Source: an uncultured Alphaproteobacteria bacterium
Lineage (GTDB): Bacteria > Pseudomonadota > Alphaproteobacteria > UBA8366 > JADFVY01
NCBI GenBank assembly: GCA_947259105.1
Contig: CAMYKU010000006.1
Location: 1-64,000 of the forward strand
Direction of reading: 5' to 3'
DNA: 64,000 nt
Position numbers and translations under genes: made by a program. The notes under the pieces were generated by a model. That model did not search any database and was not told the origin of the DNA. It was given only the letters and a program-made list of their open reading frames with translations. This document shows, piece after piece, positions 24,363 through 32,532 of the stretch; within the stretch, counting starts at the first letter, position 1; every line of letters starts with the position of its first letter.

Positions 24363-25004
24363 TCAGCCGATCTCCACCACCTTCCCGCCGGCCGCCCTTG
24401 CGTCGTCGGGATCGTGGGTGACCAGCAGCACCGGCAGGCCGCGCTCGGTGGCGTGGCCGAAGACGAAGCAGCGGATACGGTCGCGCAGCGCCGCGTCGAG
24501 CCGCGAGAACGGCTCGTCCAGCAGCAGCGCCTTGGGCGCCGCCAGCAGGGTGCGCATCAGCGCGATCCGCGCCCGCTGGCCGCCGGACAGGGTGGCCGGG
24601 TCGCGGTCGGCGAAGCCGGGCAGCTCGGCCTCCTCCAGCGCCGCTTCGATGCGCGCCCGGCGCTCCGGACCGGCCAGGCCCGGGGGCAGGCCGAAGGCAA
24701 GGTTGCCGCCGACCGAGAGGTGCGGGAACAGCAGGTCGTCCTGGAACAGGATGCCGACGCGGCGCGCCTCGGGCGGCAGGCCGGTGATGTCCGCACCGTC
24801 CAGCGTCGCCCGGCCGGCGATGCGGAAAGCCGGGTCGGCGGCGCCGCACAGCCAGGCCAGCAGGGTCGACTTGCCGGAGCCGCTCGGCCCCATCACGGTG
24901 ACGATCTCGCCCGGCGCGACGGCAAGGTCGAGCCCGGCGATCAGCGTCGCGCCGTCCAGCGCCACGGTGACCCCGTCCAGCACCAGGCTGCCGTCGCCGC
25001 TCAT
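24363..25004 (-). CDS. ynjD: YnjD-type ABC importer ATPase
   Basis: A 213-residue ABC ATPase: Walker A GPSGSGKST, Q-loop GILFQDDLLFPHLSVGGN, signature LSGGQRARIALMRTLL, Walker B ALLLDEPFSRLD and H-loop VTHD. Its ATG overlaps the permease stop region by 4 bases (25001-25004), so it is translated with it. It is the ATPase of a YnjBCD/ThiBPQ-like importer of unknown substrate. Confidence 0.87.
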   Translation of the reverse strand: MSGDGSLVLDGVTVALDGATLIAGLDLAVAPGEIVTVMGPSGSGKSTLLAWLCGAADPAFRIAGRATLDGADITGLPPEARRVGILFQDDLLFPHLSVGGNLAFGLPPGLAGPERRARIEAALEEAELPGFADRDPATLSGGQRARIALMRTLLAAPKALLLDEPFSRLDAALRDRIRCFVFGHATERGLPVLLVTHDPDDARAAGGKVVEIG

Positions 25005-26686
25005 GCGGTGAACGCCTTCATGCCGTGGCGCCGGCGGTAGAGCCAGGCCGGGACCGCGATGGCGAGGGTGAAGCCGAGCCAGGGCAGCAGCGCCTGCAGG
25101 AAGGCATAGACGCCGATCACCCGGCGGTCGCCGCCGGCGGCGAGGCTCACCGCCTCGGTCGTCAGGGTCGCATAGCGGCCGCCGCCGGCGAACACGGTCG
25201 GCAGGTACTCGCCGACGCTGACCGCGAAGCCGACGGCCAGGGCGAACAGCACCGGGCGCAGCAGCATCGGCAGTTTCACGCGCCAGAACACCCGTCCGGG
25301 CGAGGCGCCGAGGCACAGCGCGGTGCGCGCGTAGCGCTCGTCGAGCCGCCGCCAGGGCCCGGCCAGCGCCAGGAACACGTAGGGCAGCACGAACAGCAGA
25401 TGGCCCCAGACCAGCGCCGCCCAGCGCCCGTCCAGCCCGGACGCGACGAGCAGTACCTGGACCCCGAACAGGAAGCCGATCTGCGGCGCCAGCAGCGGCG
25501 CATAGATCAGCCACAGGGCGCGCGAACCGGGGGTGACATGGGTGCGCTGCTCGTTCTCGAGGCAGCCGAGGACCAGCGCGATGGCGATCAGCGCCGCGGC
25601 CAGCGCCACCGACACCGTGGTCCAGCCCGGCCAGGCGAGCGCGTCGGCCTGGCGCGCCCAGTTGCCCGGGCTCCACACCGACGGCAGAACATCGGGCCAG
25701 CGCCAGCGCCGCGCCACCGACCAGATCGCCATGCCGAGCATGCCGAGCAGCCCGACCGCGAAGACGATCCCCATCGCGCCGGTCGCGGCGATCCGGCCGC
25801 CCCGCTCGCCATGGCCGCGCCCGCCGGCCGCGATCCAGCGCCGGCCGAGGAAGGCGGCGAGCCGCTCGCCGCCGTGGAACAGGCCGATCGCACCGACGAC
25901 CAGCAGGAACTGCAGCCCGGCCCCGGCGGCGGCGACGAACTGGCGGGAAAGGTCGGGATCGCTGAACCAGCGCAGCACACGCGGGGCCAGCGGCGGCGGC
26001 GTGCCCGGCGCCAGCACCAGCGCCATGTCGACCACCGACAGCGAATAGGCCAGCACCGCATAGACCGGCAGCCGGATCTGCGGCCAGACCAGCGGCAGCA
26101 CCGTCTTGAACCACGCGGTGGCGGGCCCGTAGCCGAGCGAGCGGGCGACCGCGAGGGTGCGGTCCGCCGGCACCTGGCCGAGCGCCGCCAGCGTCATCAG
26201 CAGCAGGAACGGCACCTCCTTGAGCACCAGCCCGCAAACCAGCGCGATGCCCCACGGGTCGGGCACGGTGGCGATGTCCGGCGGCCGCTCCCAGCCGGTC
26301 AGCCACGGCGAGACCGCGCGCGCCGCCCAGCCGCTGGGCGATGCGAGGAACGCGAAACCGATCGCCACCGCGACATGGGGCACGGCGAGCAGCGGCGCCA
26401 GCAGCCGCCGCACCGCAACGACCGGCCGTGTGCCGTGGCAGGCGGCGAGGAACGCCAGCACCAGGGCGAGAGAGACGATGGCGGCGGCGAAGCCGGTGCC
26501 GAGGGTGAGCCGGATCGACGTGACGAGGCCCGGCTCGGCGAGCAGACGGCGCCACGGCGCGAGGCTGAACTCGGTGCCGCCGAGCGCCGGCAGGACGCCG
26601 AAGGCCGGCAGCCAGGTGCCGACCAGCCCGGCGGCCACCGGCCCCAGGAACAGCAGCAGCGTCACCGCGGGAACCCAGCGCAGCAT
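25001..26686 (-). CDS. ynjC: YnjC-type ABC importer permease (fused two-domain)
   Basis: A 561-residue protein with about 12 transmembrane helices in two homologous halves. Each half has an EAA-like loop: VARSLGYGPATAWFKTVLPL in the first and CLGASPGRVFWRVKLPMLLR in the second. E. coli YnjC has the same arrangement at about 511 residues. The gene overlaps ynjD by 4 bases and follows ynjB after a repeat-bearing gap of 145 bases. Confidence 0.87.
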   Translation of the reverse strand: MLRWVPAVTLLLFLGPVAAGLVGTWLPAFGVLPALGGTEFSLAPWRRLLAEPGLVTSIRLTLGTGFAAAIVSLALVLAFLAACHGTRPVVAVRRLLAPLLAVPHVAVAIGFAFLASPSGWAARAVSPWLTGWERPPDIATVPDPWGIALVCGLVLKEVPFLLLMTLAALGQVPADRTLAVARSLGYGPATAWFKTVLPLVWPQIRLPVYAVLAYSLSVVDMALVLAPGTPPPLAPRVLRWFSDPDLSRQFVAAAGAGLQFLLVVGAIGLFHGGERLAAFLGRRWIAAGGRGHGERGGRIAATGAMGIVFAVGLLGMLGMAIWSVARRWRWPDVLPSVWSPGNWARQADALAWPGWTTVSVALAAALIAIALVLGCLENEQRTHVTPGSRALWLIYAPLLAPQIGFLFGVQVLLVASGLDGRWAALVWGHLLFVLPYVFLALAGPWRRLDERYARTALCLGASPGRVFWRVKLPMLLRPVLFALAVGFAVSVGEYLPTVFAGGGRYATLTTEAVSLAAGGDRRVIGVYAFLQALLPWLGFTLAIAVPAWLYRRRHGMKAFTA

Positions 26687-26702
26687 GGCGGTCAGGCCGG
26701 CG

Positions 26703-26812
26703 CTACCTCATACTTCGAGACGCGGCTTCGCCGCTCCTCAGCATGAGGCTCTACCGTTTGTGTCCTCATCCTGAGGAGGGCCGAAGGCCCGTCTCGAAGG
26801 GTGAGGTTGCGC
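26703..26812. repeat. CCTCA..TGAGG palindromic intergenic repeat, copy 1
   Basis: The element begins CCTCATACTTCGAGACGCGG and ends GTCTCGAAGGGTGAGG, with internal CTCCTCAGCATGAGG and CCTCATCCTGAGGAG. Similar elements are at 29824-29937 and 44483-44631. It sits inside the ynjBCD operon. Confidence 0.8.
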
Positions 26813-26831
26813 CGCCGTCCGAACGCCATCA

Positions 26832-28034
26832 TCACGAGCCGTAACGCGATAGCCAGGCCTCCTCGATCCGGGTCATCCAGCTGGGATGCGGCTCCGGCAG
26901 GGTCGGGCCCAGCGCCTCCGGCGCCAGGGTGGCGGCGCCCAGCGGCAGGTCGGCGAACAGCTTGCGGCCGGTGGCGTCGAGCCGGTCCATCGCCAGCACC
27001 GTATTGTCGCCCCAGACCTCGGGGTTCTCCTTGCGGGCCTGGGCCTCGGCCGACATCAGGAAGTCGGCGACCACCATCGCGCCTTCGCGCGCCCTGGCGT
27101 TGTAGGGGATGGCGACGAAATGGGTGTTGCCGATGGTGCCGCCGTCGAGCACGAAGCTGCGCGCGGTGTCCGGCAGCAGCCCGGCGGCGATCGCCGACGA
27201 GGCCTCGGCCGGGTAGAACGAGATCGCGATATCGACCTCGCCATCGTCCAGCAGGCGGATCAGCGCCGGGCCGTTCTTCGGCCACACCTTGCCGCCGCGC
27301 CACAGATGCGGCGTCAGCGCGTCGAGATAAGCCCACATCGGCGCCGTGACGGAATCGAAATTGTCGCCGGCCGGACGCTGCAGCACCGAAGGCTCCGCCG
27401 CCGTCGCGTACACCACCTGCTTGAGGAAGGTCGAGCCGATGAAGTCCGGCGGCGCCGGATAGGCGATGCGCCCCGGATGGGCCTTCGCATGGTCCAGGAT
27501 CGCCGCCATGCTGCGCGGCGGCTCCGGCAGCACCGCGCTGTCGTGGATGAAGTTCAGCTTGGCCATGCCCCAGGGCGCCTCCAGCCCGTCGGTCGGCACC
27601 GTGAAGTCGAGCCGCGTGGTCGGCTTGTTCACCACGTCGACCAGGGCGAAATTCGGCAGCTGTTCGGCGAACGGGCCGAACAGCAGGGACTGGTCCTTCA
27701 TCGCCTTGAAGTTCTCGCCGTTGATCCAGATCAGGTCGACCGAGCCGCCCTCGTGCCGTCCCGCGGTCTTCTCGGCCAGCACCTTGCGCACCGCCTCGGC
27801 AGTATCCGACAGCTTGACGTGGCGCAGGGTGACGCCGTACGCCGCCTGCACCCGCGCACCGACCCAGGCGATATAGGCGTTGATCCGCTCGTCGCCGCCC
27901 CAGGCGTTCCAGTACACCTCCTGGCCGCGCGCCTTCGCGGTGATGTCCGCCCAGTCGAGCGCCTGCGCCCCGGCGCGCCAGGGCATCGCCAGGGCCGCGA
28001 GCAGGACGAGGGTCAGGATCAGCTTCGTGCGCAT
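26832..28034 (-). CDS. ynjB: YnjB-type ABC importer solute-binding protein
   Basis: A 400-residue periplasmic protein. The start at 28034 (MRTKLILTLVLLAALAMP) gives a clean signal peptide ending ..WRAGAQ and has GGGAGG upstream; an in-frame start at 28088 does not. Family features are VYWNAWGGDERINAYIAWVG, DLIWINGENFKAMKDQSLL, APWGMAKLNFIHD, PPDFIGSTFLKQVV and NTHFVAIPYNARAREGAMVV. It would deliver the ligand to YnjC. Confidence 0.9.
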   Translation of the reverse strand: MRTKLILTLVLLAALAMPWRAGAQALDWADITAKARGQEVYWNAWGGDERINAYIAWVGARVQAAYGVTLRHVKLSDTAEAVRKVLAEKTAGRHEGGSVDLIWINGENFKAMKDQSLLFGPFAEQLPNFALVDVVNKPTTRLDFTVPTDGLEAPWGMAKLNFIHDSAVLPEPPRSMAAILDHAKAHPGRIAYPAPPDFIGSTFLKQVVYATAAEPSVLQRPAGDNFDSVTAPMWAYLDALTPHLWRGGKVWPKNGPALIRLLDDGEVDIAISFYPAEASSAIAAGLLPDTARSFVLDGGTIGNTHFVAIPYNARAREGAMVVADFLMSAEAQARKENPEVWGDNTVLAMDRLDATGRKLFADLPLGAATLAPEALGPTLPEPHPSWMTRIEEAWLSRYGS

Positions 28035-28263
28035 CGTTCGGGCCTCCCGGCGGTCGGTTTTTGCGTCCGCCGCCGACCCTAGCCGCATCGGCCGCGCCTG
28101 TCAGCCACGCAAAACGTCCCTGACACAACTGTGATGCGGCGGATAGTTGTTGGCTGTCAGCTAATCGCTAACGGCTGACCGCCGACAGCTAGAGGCTGAC
28201 ATCGCGGGTGCGGCACACTACTTTAAACGCTGACCGTTGACAGCCAGCAGGAGGGACAGTGCC

Positions 28264-28941
28264 ATGCCGTCCGAAGCCGCAACCGATCCGCTCAAGACCG
28301 CACCCGCCAAGCCGGCCGATGCAGGAGGCCGTGCGCGAGCCGGGCAAGACGACTCCGCCCGCCCCGGCAGGGACGAAGCCGAGTCCGCCGTGCGCACGCT
28401 GATCCGCTGGGTCGGCGACGACCCGGACCGCGAGGGGCTCCTGGACACGCCGGGCCGGGTGACCCGCGCCTGGGAGGAGTTCGGCGCCGGCTACACCCAG
28501 GACCCGAAGGAGATCCTGGCCCGCACCTTCGAGGAGATCGCCGGCTACGACGAGATGGTGGTGCTGCGCGACATCGGCTTCGAGAGCCATTGCGAGCACC
28601 ACATGCTGCCGATCATCGGCCGCGCCCATGTGGCCTACCTGCCGCGCAAGCGGGTGGTCGGGATCTCAAAGCTGGCCCGCATCGTCGAGGCCTTCTCCAA
28701 GCGGCTGCAGATCCAGGAGAAGATGACGGCGGAAATCGCCGACACCATCCAGGAGGTGCTGGACCCGCACGGCGTCGCCGTGGTGGTCGACGCGGCACAT
28801 CACTGCATGACGACGCGCGGCGTGCGCCGCGGCGGCGTCAACATGGTGACCAGCCGCATGCTCGGCGCGTTCCGCAAGGACCCGAGCACACGGCGCGAGT
28901 TCCTGGCGATGATCGGCCATCCGCACGTGCACCTGGCATGA
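28264..28941 (+). CDS. folE: GTP cyclohydrolase I
   Basis: A 225-residue type-I GTP cyclohydrolase, which makes dihydroneopterin triphosphate from GTP for folate (and possibly queuosine or pterin) synthesis. Zinc and active-site motifs are [43 protein letters not shown] and [11 protein letters not shown]. The first 40 residues are a disordered, alanine/proline-rich extension. AGGAGGG precedes the ATG at 28264. The upstream 230 bases hold degenerate GCTAACGGCTGAC-like repeats also seen near 38630. Confidence 0.95.
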   Translation: MPSEAATDPLKTAPAKPADAGGRARAGQDDSARPGRDEAESAVRTLIRWVGDDPDREGLLDTPGRVTRAWEEFGAGYTQDPKEILARTFEEIAGYDEMVVLRDIGFESHCEHHMLPIIGRAHVAYLPRKRVVGISKLARIVEAFSKRLQIQEKMTAEIADTIQEVLDPHGVAVVVDAAHHCMTTRGVRRGGVNMVTSRMLGAFRKDPSTRREFLAMIGHPHVHLA

Positions 28942-28975
28942 CCGGTCCGGCGCAACACTTCACGGGGGGACGGAC

Positions 28976-29509
28976 ATGACGGAACCGCTGAACCGCGGCG
29001 ACATCATCGCGCTCTTGCAGCGCCTGGGGGGCGGCGACGACGCCGAGGTGCTGGAGGCGGCGCGCGCACTGCACGCCGCGGTCGCCGGTGCCGGCACGAA
29101 CTGGGAGGCGCTGCTGGTGCCCGAGGACGCCGGCGATTCCGGCGCCGAGGCGGACGACGGCGTGGACGAAGACCTGGCGGACGACGGCGTGGACGAAGAC
29201 GTGGCGGACGACGGCGTGGACGAAGACGTGGCGGACGACGGGGTGGACGAAGACGTGGCGGACGACGGGGTGGACGAAGACGTGGCGGAGACGCCCGCGC
29301 CCGCCGAGCCGGAACCCCCCGCCGGCAAGCACGGGCAGAACGCCAAGGCGCTGGCCCTGATCGACAAGCTGCTGGCCCGGCCCAACGTCACCGAGGCGTT
29401 CCGCGAGGAGATGGCGGGCTACAAGGCCGACATCGCCGAGGGCGACTTCACCGACGCCGACTACAAATACCTCCGCGCCCTCGCCAAGCGGCTGTCCGGC
29501 AAGGGCTGA
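28976..29509 (+). CDS. Acidic protein with five tandem DDGVDEDVA repeats
   Basis: A 177-residue protein, three parts: a helical N-terminus (RGDIIALLQRLGGGDDAEVL), five copies of the 9-residue unit DDGVDEDVA (residues 60-104; DNA 29153-29287, 27-base unit) and a helical C-terminus (AKALALIDKLLARPNVTEAF, TDADYKYLRALAKRL). The DNA copies are nearly identical, so copy number is likely to vary between strains. The acidic stretch may bind calcium or simply act as a spacer. It follows folE by 34 bases; no family recognised. Confidence 0.7.
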   Translation: MTEPLNRGDIIALLQRLGGGDDAEVLEAARALHAAVAGAGTNWEALLVPEDAGDSGAEADDGVDEDLADDGVDEDVADDGVDEDVADDGVDEDVADDGVDEDVAETPAPAEPEPPAGKHGQNAKALALIDKLLARPNVTEAFREEMAGYKADIAEGDFTDADYKYLRALAKRLSGKG

Positions 29510-29566
29510 GGGGAGGAGCGGCGCCGCCCGCGAAGGCCGGCGCATGTATCACCACACTTCTCGCCA

Positions 29567-29702
29567 CGCACGCCTCATCCTGAGCCTGTCGAAGGATGCG
29601 TGTGCGGGGAACCGCCACCGGCGGGAGCGCCTGGAAGACGGCACTTCGGTGCTTTTCCCTCTCTCTCCGACACATCCTTCGACAGGCTCAGGATGAGGCG
29701 CG
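29567..29702. repeat. Long inverted repeat of the TCATCCTGAGCCTGTCGAAGG type
   Basis: The left arm includes CTCATCCTGAGCCTGTCGAA and the right arm the exact reverse complement, TTCGACAGGCTCAGGATGAG, separated by about 90 bases. This motif is a widespread intergenic repeat in alphaproteobacterial genomes. Confidence 0.8.
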
Positions 29703-29778
29703 CGTGGACAGGGCGATACCGCAAGCGCGGCCCCAGTGTCGCCCGAATTGATCCCTCCTGCGCGCCGTCCCCCTCCCC

Positions 29779-29966
29779 TAGAGCAATTCAAGATTGTATG
29801 GATTCGCGCTTGCGGCGGCGGCGCGACCTCATACTTCGAGACGGCGCTTCGCGCCTCCTCAGCATGAGGACACAAGCGTTGAAGCCTCATGCTGAGGAGG
29901 GCCGCAGGCCCGTCTCGAAGTATGAGGTCGCTCGATGCCGGTGCCGAACAATCTTGAAATGCCCTA
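29779..29966. repeat. TA-flanked repeat carrying a nested CCTCA palindrome
   Basis: The outer ends are inverted: TAGAGCAATTCAAGATTGT on the left and, read inward from the right, TAGGGCATTTCAAGATTGT. Inside is copy 2 of the CCTCATACTTCGAGAC palindrome (29824-29937). The right TAG is the stop codon of the dienelactone hydrolase gene. Confidence 0.75.
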
Positions 29967-30707
29967 ACCGCCGGACAGATATGTCCCGAGGAATTCCCGG
30001 AACGCGGTCCAGGACTGCGCGTCGGCGCGTTTGCGGTAGCGGTCCGAGTCGAACACCGTGAAGGCGTGCGGAGCGCCGGAATAGACCTGGATCTCGTAAG
30101 CGACGCCCGCCCCCTCCAGCTCCTTCGACAGCGCCGCCACATGGTCCATGGTGATCGAGGTGTCGGCGCCGCCATGGGCGATCAGCAGCGGCGGCGTGGA
30201 CTTGCCGTAGCCCTGCCCTTCGGGCGTCGCGAGGCCGCCGTGGAAGGTGGCGTAGCCGGCGATGCGGTCGGCCTTGCCGGAACGCGCGAGCTCCAGCGTC
30301 GCGGCGCCGCCGAAACAATAGCCCATGACCACCGCCGGCCGGTCGCTGATCTTCCGTGCCTCGGCGAGGCCGCCAAGGATCAGGCCGCGCATCTTCTCGC
30401 GGTCGTTGTACAGCTTGCCGGTCTCGGCCTTCTTGGCGCCGGTCTCGACCGGCCGGTTGCCCTTGCCGTAGAGGTCGACGGCGAAGGCGTCGTACCCCAT
30501 CGCCGCCAGCATGTCGGCGCGCTTCTCCTCGTACGCCGTGAGCCCGTCCCAGTCGTGGATGACCAGCACCAGCCCCTTCGACGCGCCTTTCGCCGGGGCG
30601 CTGTAACCCTGATACGCCGCGCCGCCGACCGAATAATCGACCTTCTGCCCGGCCTGGGCGGCCAGCGGCAACGCCGCAGCCAGAATGAACACGAATGCAA
30701 ATCTCAT
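29964..30707 (-). CDS. Periplasmic dienelactone hydrolase family protein
   Basis: A 247-residue alpha/beta hydrolase. The start at 30707 follows GGAGGAGAA and gives a signal peptide (FAFVFILAAALPLAAQAG). Catalytic parts are the nucleophile Cys in VMGYCFGGAATLELA, the acid region AHGGADTSI and the His in SGAPHAFTVFDS, the Cys-Asp-His triad of dienelactone hydrolases. Export suggests a broad periplasmic esterase role. The TAG stop is supplied by the adjoining repeat. Confidence 0.88.
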   Translation of the reverse strand: MRFAFVFILAAALPLAAQAGQKVDYSVGGAAYQGYSAPAKGASKGLVLVIHDWDGLTAYEEKRADMLAAMGYDAFAVDLYGKGNRPVETGAKKAETGKLYNDREKMRGLILGGLAEARKISDRPAVVMGYCFGGAATLELARSGKADRIAGYATFHGGLATPEGQGYGKSTPPLLIAHGGADTSITMDHVAALSKELEGAGVAYEIQVYSGAPHAFTVFDSDRYRKRADAQSWTAFREFLGTYLSGG

Positions 30708-31193
30708 GGTTGTTCTCCTCCCGTTGGAACCCACAAACGAGCGCCATCATGCCGGGAGCGGCGGGGGATGTGAAGGGGGGAGACGCGGTCGGCAGATCCG
30801 GACACAACCGCCCGGCGGGATGACGGCGGGATGAGGGTCCCGGATTTTACATCCGGGACCCTGCGGCGCCGGGCGGTCCCGGGTCAGCGGAGCCCCGAAA
30901 CCCGCAGAAATCGCCTTTGCATGGGGTTGTTCCAAGCATCCGGGCCCCGCCGCCGGGCCGCTCGCCCCACTGCCCGCTTCCTCCGGCGCCTGCAGCGGAC
31001 GTTCTTGCTGAAGGTAGACCGTGCAACGGATAGACTGCGGCGCATGGATGATCGCGGACCGCCCACACGCAGTCCGGACACTGCCGGGCAGGCCGGGGGT
31101 ATCGGTCTTTTCCCTCGGCGATTTCCCGGATCCGCAGTTCCGTTCGCAGCGCCGGCCGGCCGCGCCCCGCACGGGGGCACGGCCGGGGCGTGC
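30708..31193. other. Intergenic region with hairpin and repeat, no gene recognised
   Basis: A perfect 10-bp hairpin, GGGTCCCGGA (30835-30844) with TCCGGGACCC (30852-30861) and loop TTTTACA, is followed by a repeat (30885-30950) that contains GAAACCCGCAGAAA and TGCATGGGGTTGTTCC. The repeat recurs inverted at 43235-43300. No reading frame here has family resemblance. Confidence 0.5.
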
Positions 31194-32360
31194 TCACTTC
31201 AGCGGGAAGCCGTCCCGCTGGCCGTGCGGCGTCAACAACAGCAACTGGTTCTGCCGCACCAGGCTCTTGATGTCCTCCAGAACCTCATCGGCGCCGGCCT
31301 GGCCGGCCTTGAGGTCGCCGATGTCCCTCTTCATGGCCGCGGTGTCCAGTTTCAGCGCCTCCGAATCGGTCTTGATGCTCTGGACACAGCTGAGGATCGC
31401 GTCGGTCTGGAACGAGCCCAGCAGGTCCATGCCGATCCCGACGATTTCCTTGGCGCCGTTGGAGACGTGGAACGCCACTTCAAGCGGGATCGCGCAGGCC
31501 GCGCAGTTGAAGCCGGCGGCGGTCTGGTCGGAGCCGCGTTCGCCGCTGTCGCGTACGGCATCCAGCACTTCCGTGACGATCGACAAGGCGACCAGGGCGC
31601 CGGCGCCGATCGGGTCGGAAAACGGGATCTCGAACACCGGCTCGCAGACGTTGGATGCGCTCGAGAACCGCAGGCCCAGCTGGGCGATCCGCACCCGTTC
31701 CCCCTTGATCCTGTCCGAGGCCTTGAGCGTCGCGGAAATGCCGTCGCCCATGCGGCCCACCACCCGGTCTTTCTTGCGCTTCTTCTTGGCCTCGTTCTCC
31801 TCGCAGACCCGCTCGCAGAGATTCTGCTTGCGTTCGTGCACCTTGACCTTTTTCCCAGCCGCGTCCTTTGCGGTGAAGACGTCGCATTTGTCGTTGCCGA
31901 GATTGGTCGGGTATTCCAGTGTCAGCCCGGTCGGAACGAAGGCCTCCGGGTCGTCGTCGTCCTCCAGAACCTCTTCCCACTTGCACTTCTTGCCCTTCTG
32001 CCGATTGGCCTGGGCAATCATTTCGTCGTAGTCCGCCTCCTCGGCGTCGTCGTTGGCGTCCTTGCCCCGCTGACGCTCTTCACGCAGGGCCTTGATTCTC
32101 TCCAGCAGGTCGTCGTCGACCTGACTCGCCTGCGTCCCCAGGGCATACATCCGCAGGCTCTGGGTGTCGTTGATCAAGCCCTCGACCTGATCCAGCAGGT
32201 CGATCTGGGCCGTGAAAATTTCATCCGCGCAGGCCTTGATCGTGTCGGTGCTGGCGCCGCACTCGACCGAACTCTGGGCGTTCGCCGGCGACGCCCACAG
32301 GACGAATACGCCGGCCAGAATGATTGCAGAGGCAGTGGTAATCCGTCGAGACGTTGTCAT
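31194..32360 (-). CDS. Secreted cysteine-containing helical protein, unknown
   Basis: A 388-residue protein with a signal peptide (TTASAIILAGVFVLWASPANAQ). The mature part has coiled-coil-like helices (DDDLLERIKALREERQ, NEAKKKRKKDRVVGRM), an acidic patch EEVLEDDDDPEAF and about nine cysteines (for example CADEI, KKCKW, LCERVCEE, FNCAAC, LSCVQS), suggesting several disulfides in the periplasm or outside. A hydrophobic stretch DPIGAGALVALSIVTEVL could interact with membrane. No family recognised. Confidence 0.75.
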   Translation of the reverse strand: MTTSRRITTASAIILAGVFVLWASPANAQSSVECGASTDTIKACADEIFTAQIDLLDQVEGLINDTQSLRMYALGTQASQVDDDLLERIKALREERQRGKDANDDAEEADYDEMIAQANRQKGKKCKWEEVLEDDDDPEAFVPTGLTLEYPTNLGNDKCDVFTAKDAAGKKVKVHERKQNLCERVCEENEAKKKRKKDRVVGRMGDGISATLKASDRIKGERVRIAQLGLRFSSASNVCEPVFEIPFSDPIGAGALVALSIVTEVLDAVRDSGERGSDQTAAGFNCAACAIPLEVAFHVSNGAKEIVGIGMDLLGSFQTDAILSCVQSIKTDSEALKLDTAAMKRDIGDLKAGQAGADEVLEDIKSLVRQNQLLLLTPHGQRDGFPLK

Positions 32361-32532
32361 GACGGCCTCCTCAAGGAGCTGTGGATACCCTGCCTTGGTG
32401 TGGAGCTATCAGATTTTGGCGGCGGCCGCCATGATGCAGGTCAAAGCCGTATGGCGCGGCCCCGGCACGCCGCACCTGACCCGCGCCGCGTGCATGGGGC
32501 AGTACCCTTCGGGGCTGGACATTCCGCCCTGA

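Noticed and set aside
24363-26555. Single 730-residue fusion of permease and ATPase
   Set aside because: The first two-thirds of that frame is out of register with the real permease; the ATPase starts at 25004 with a 4-base overlap.
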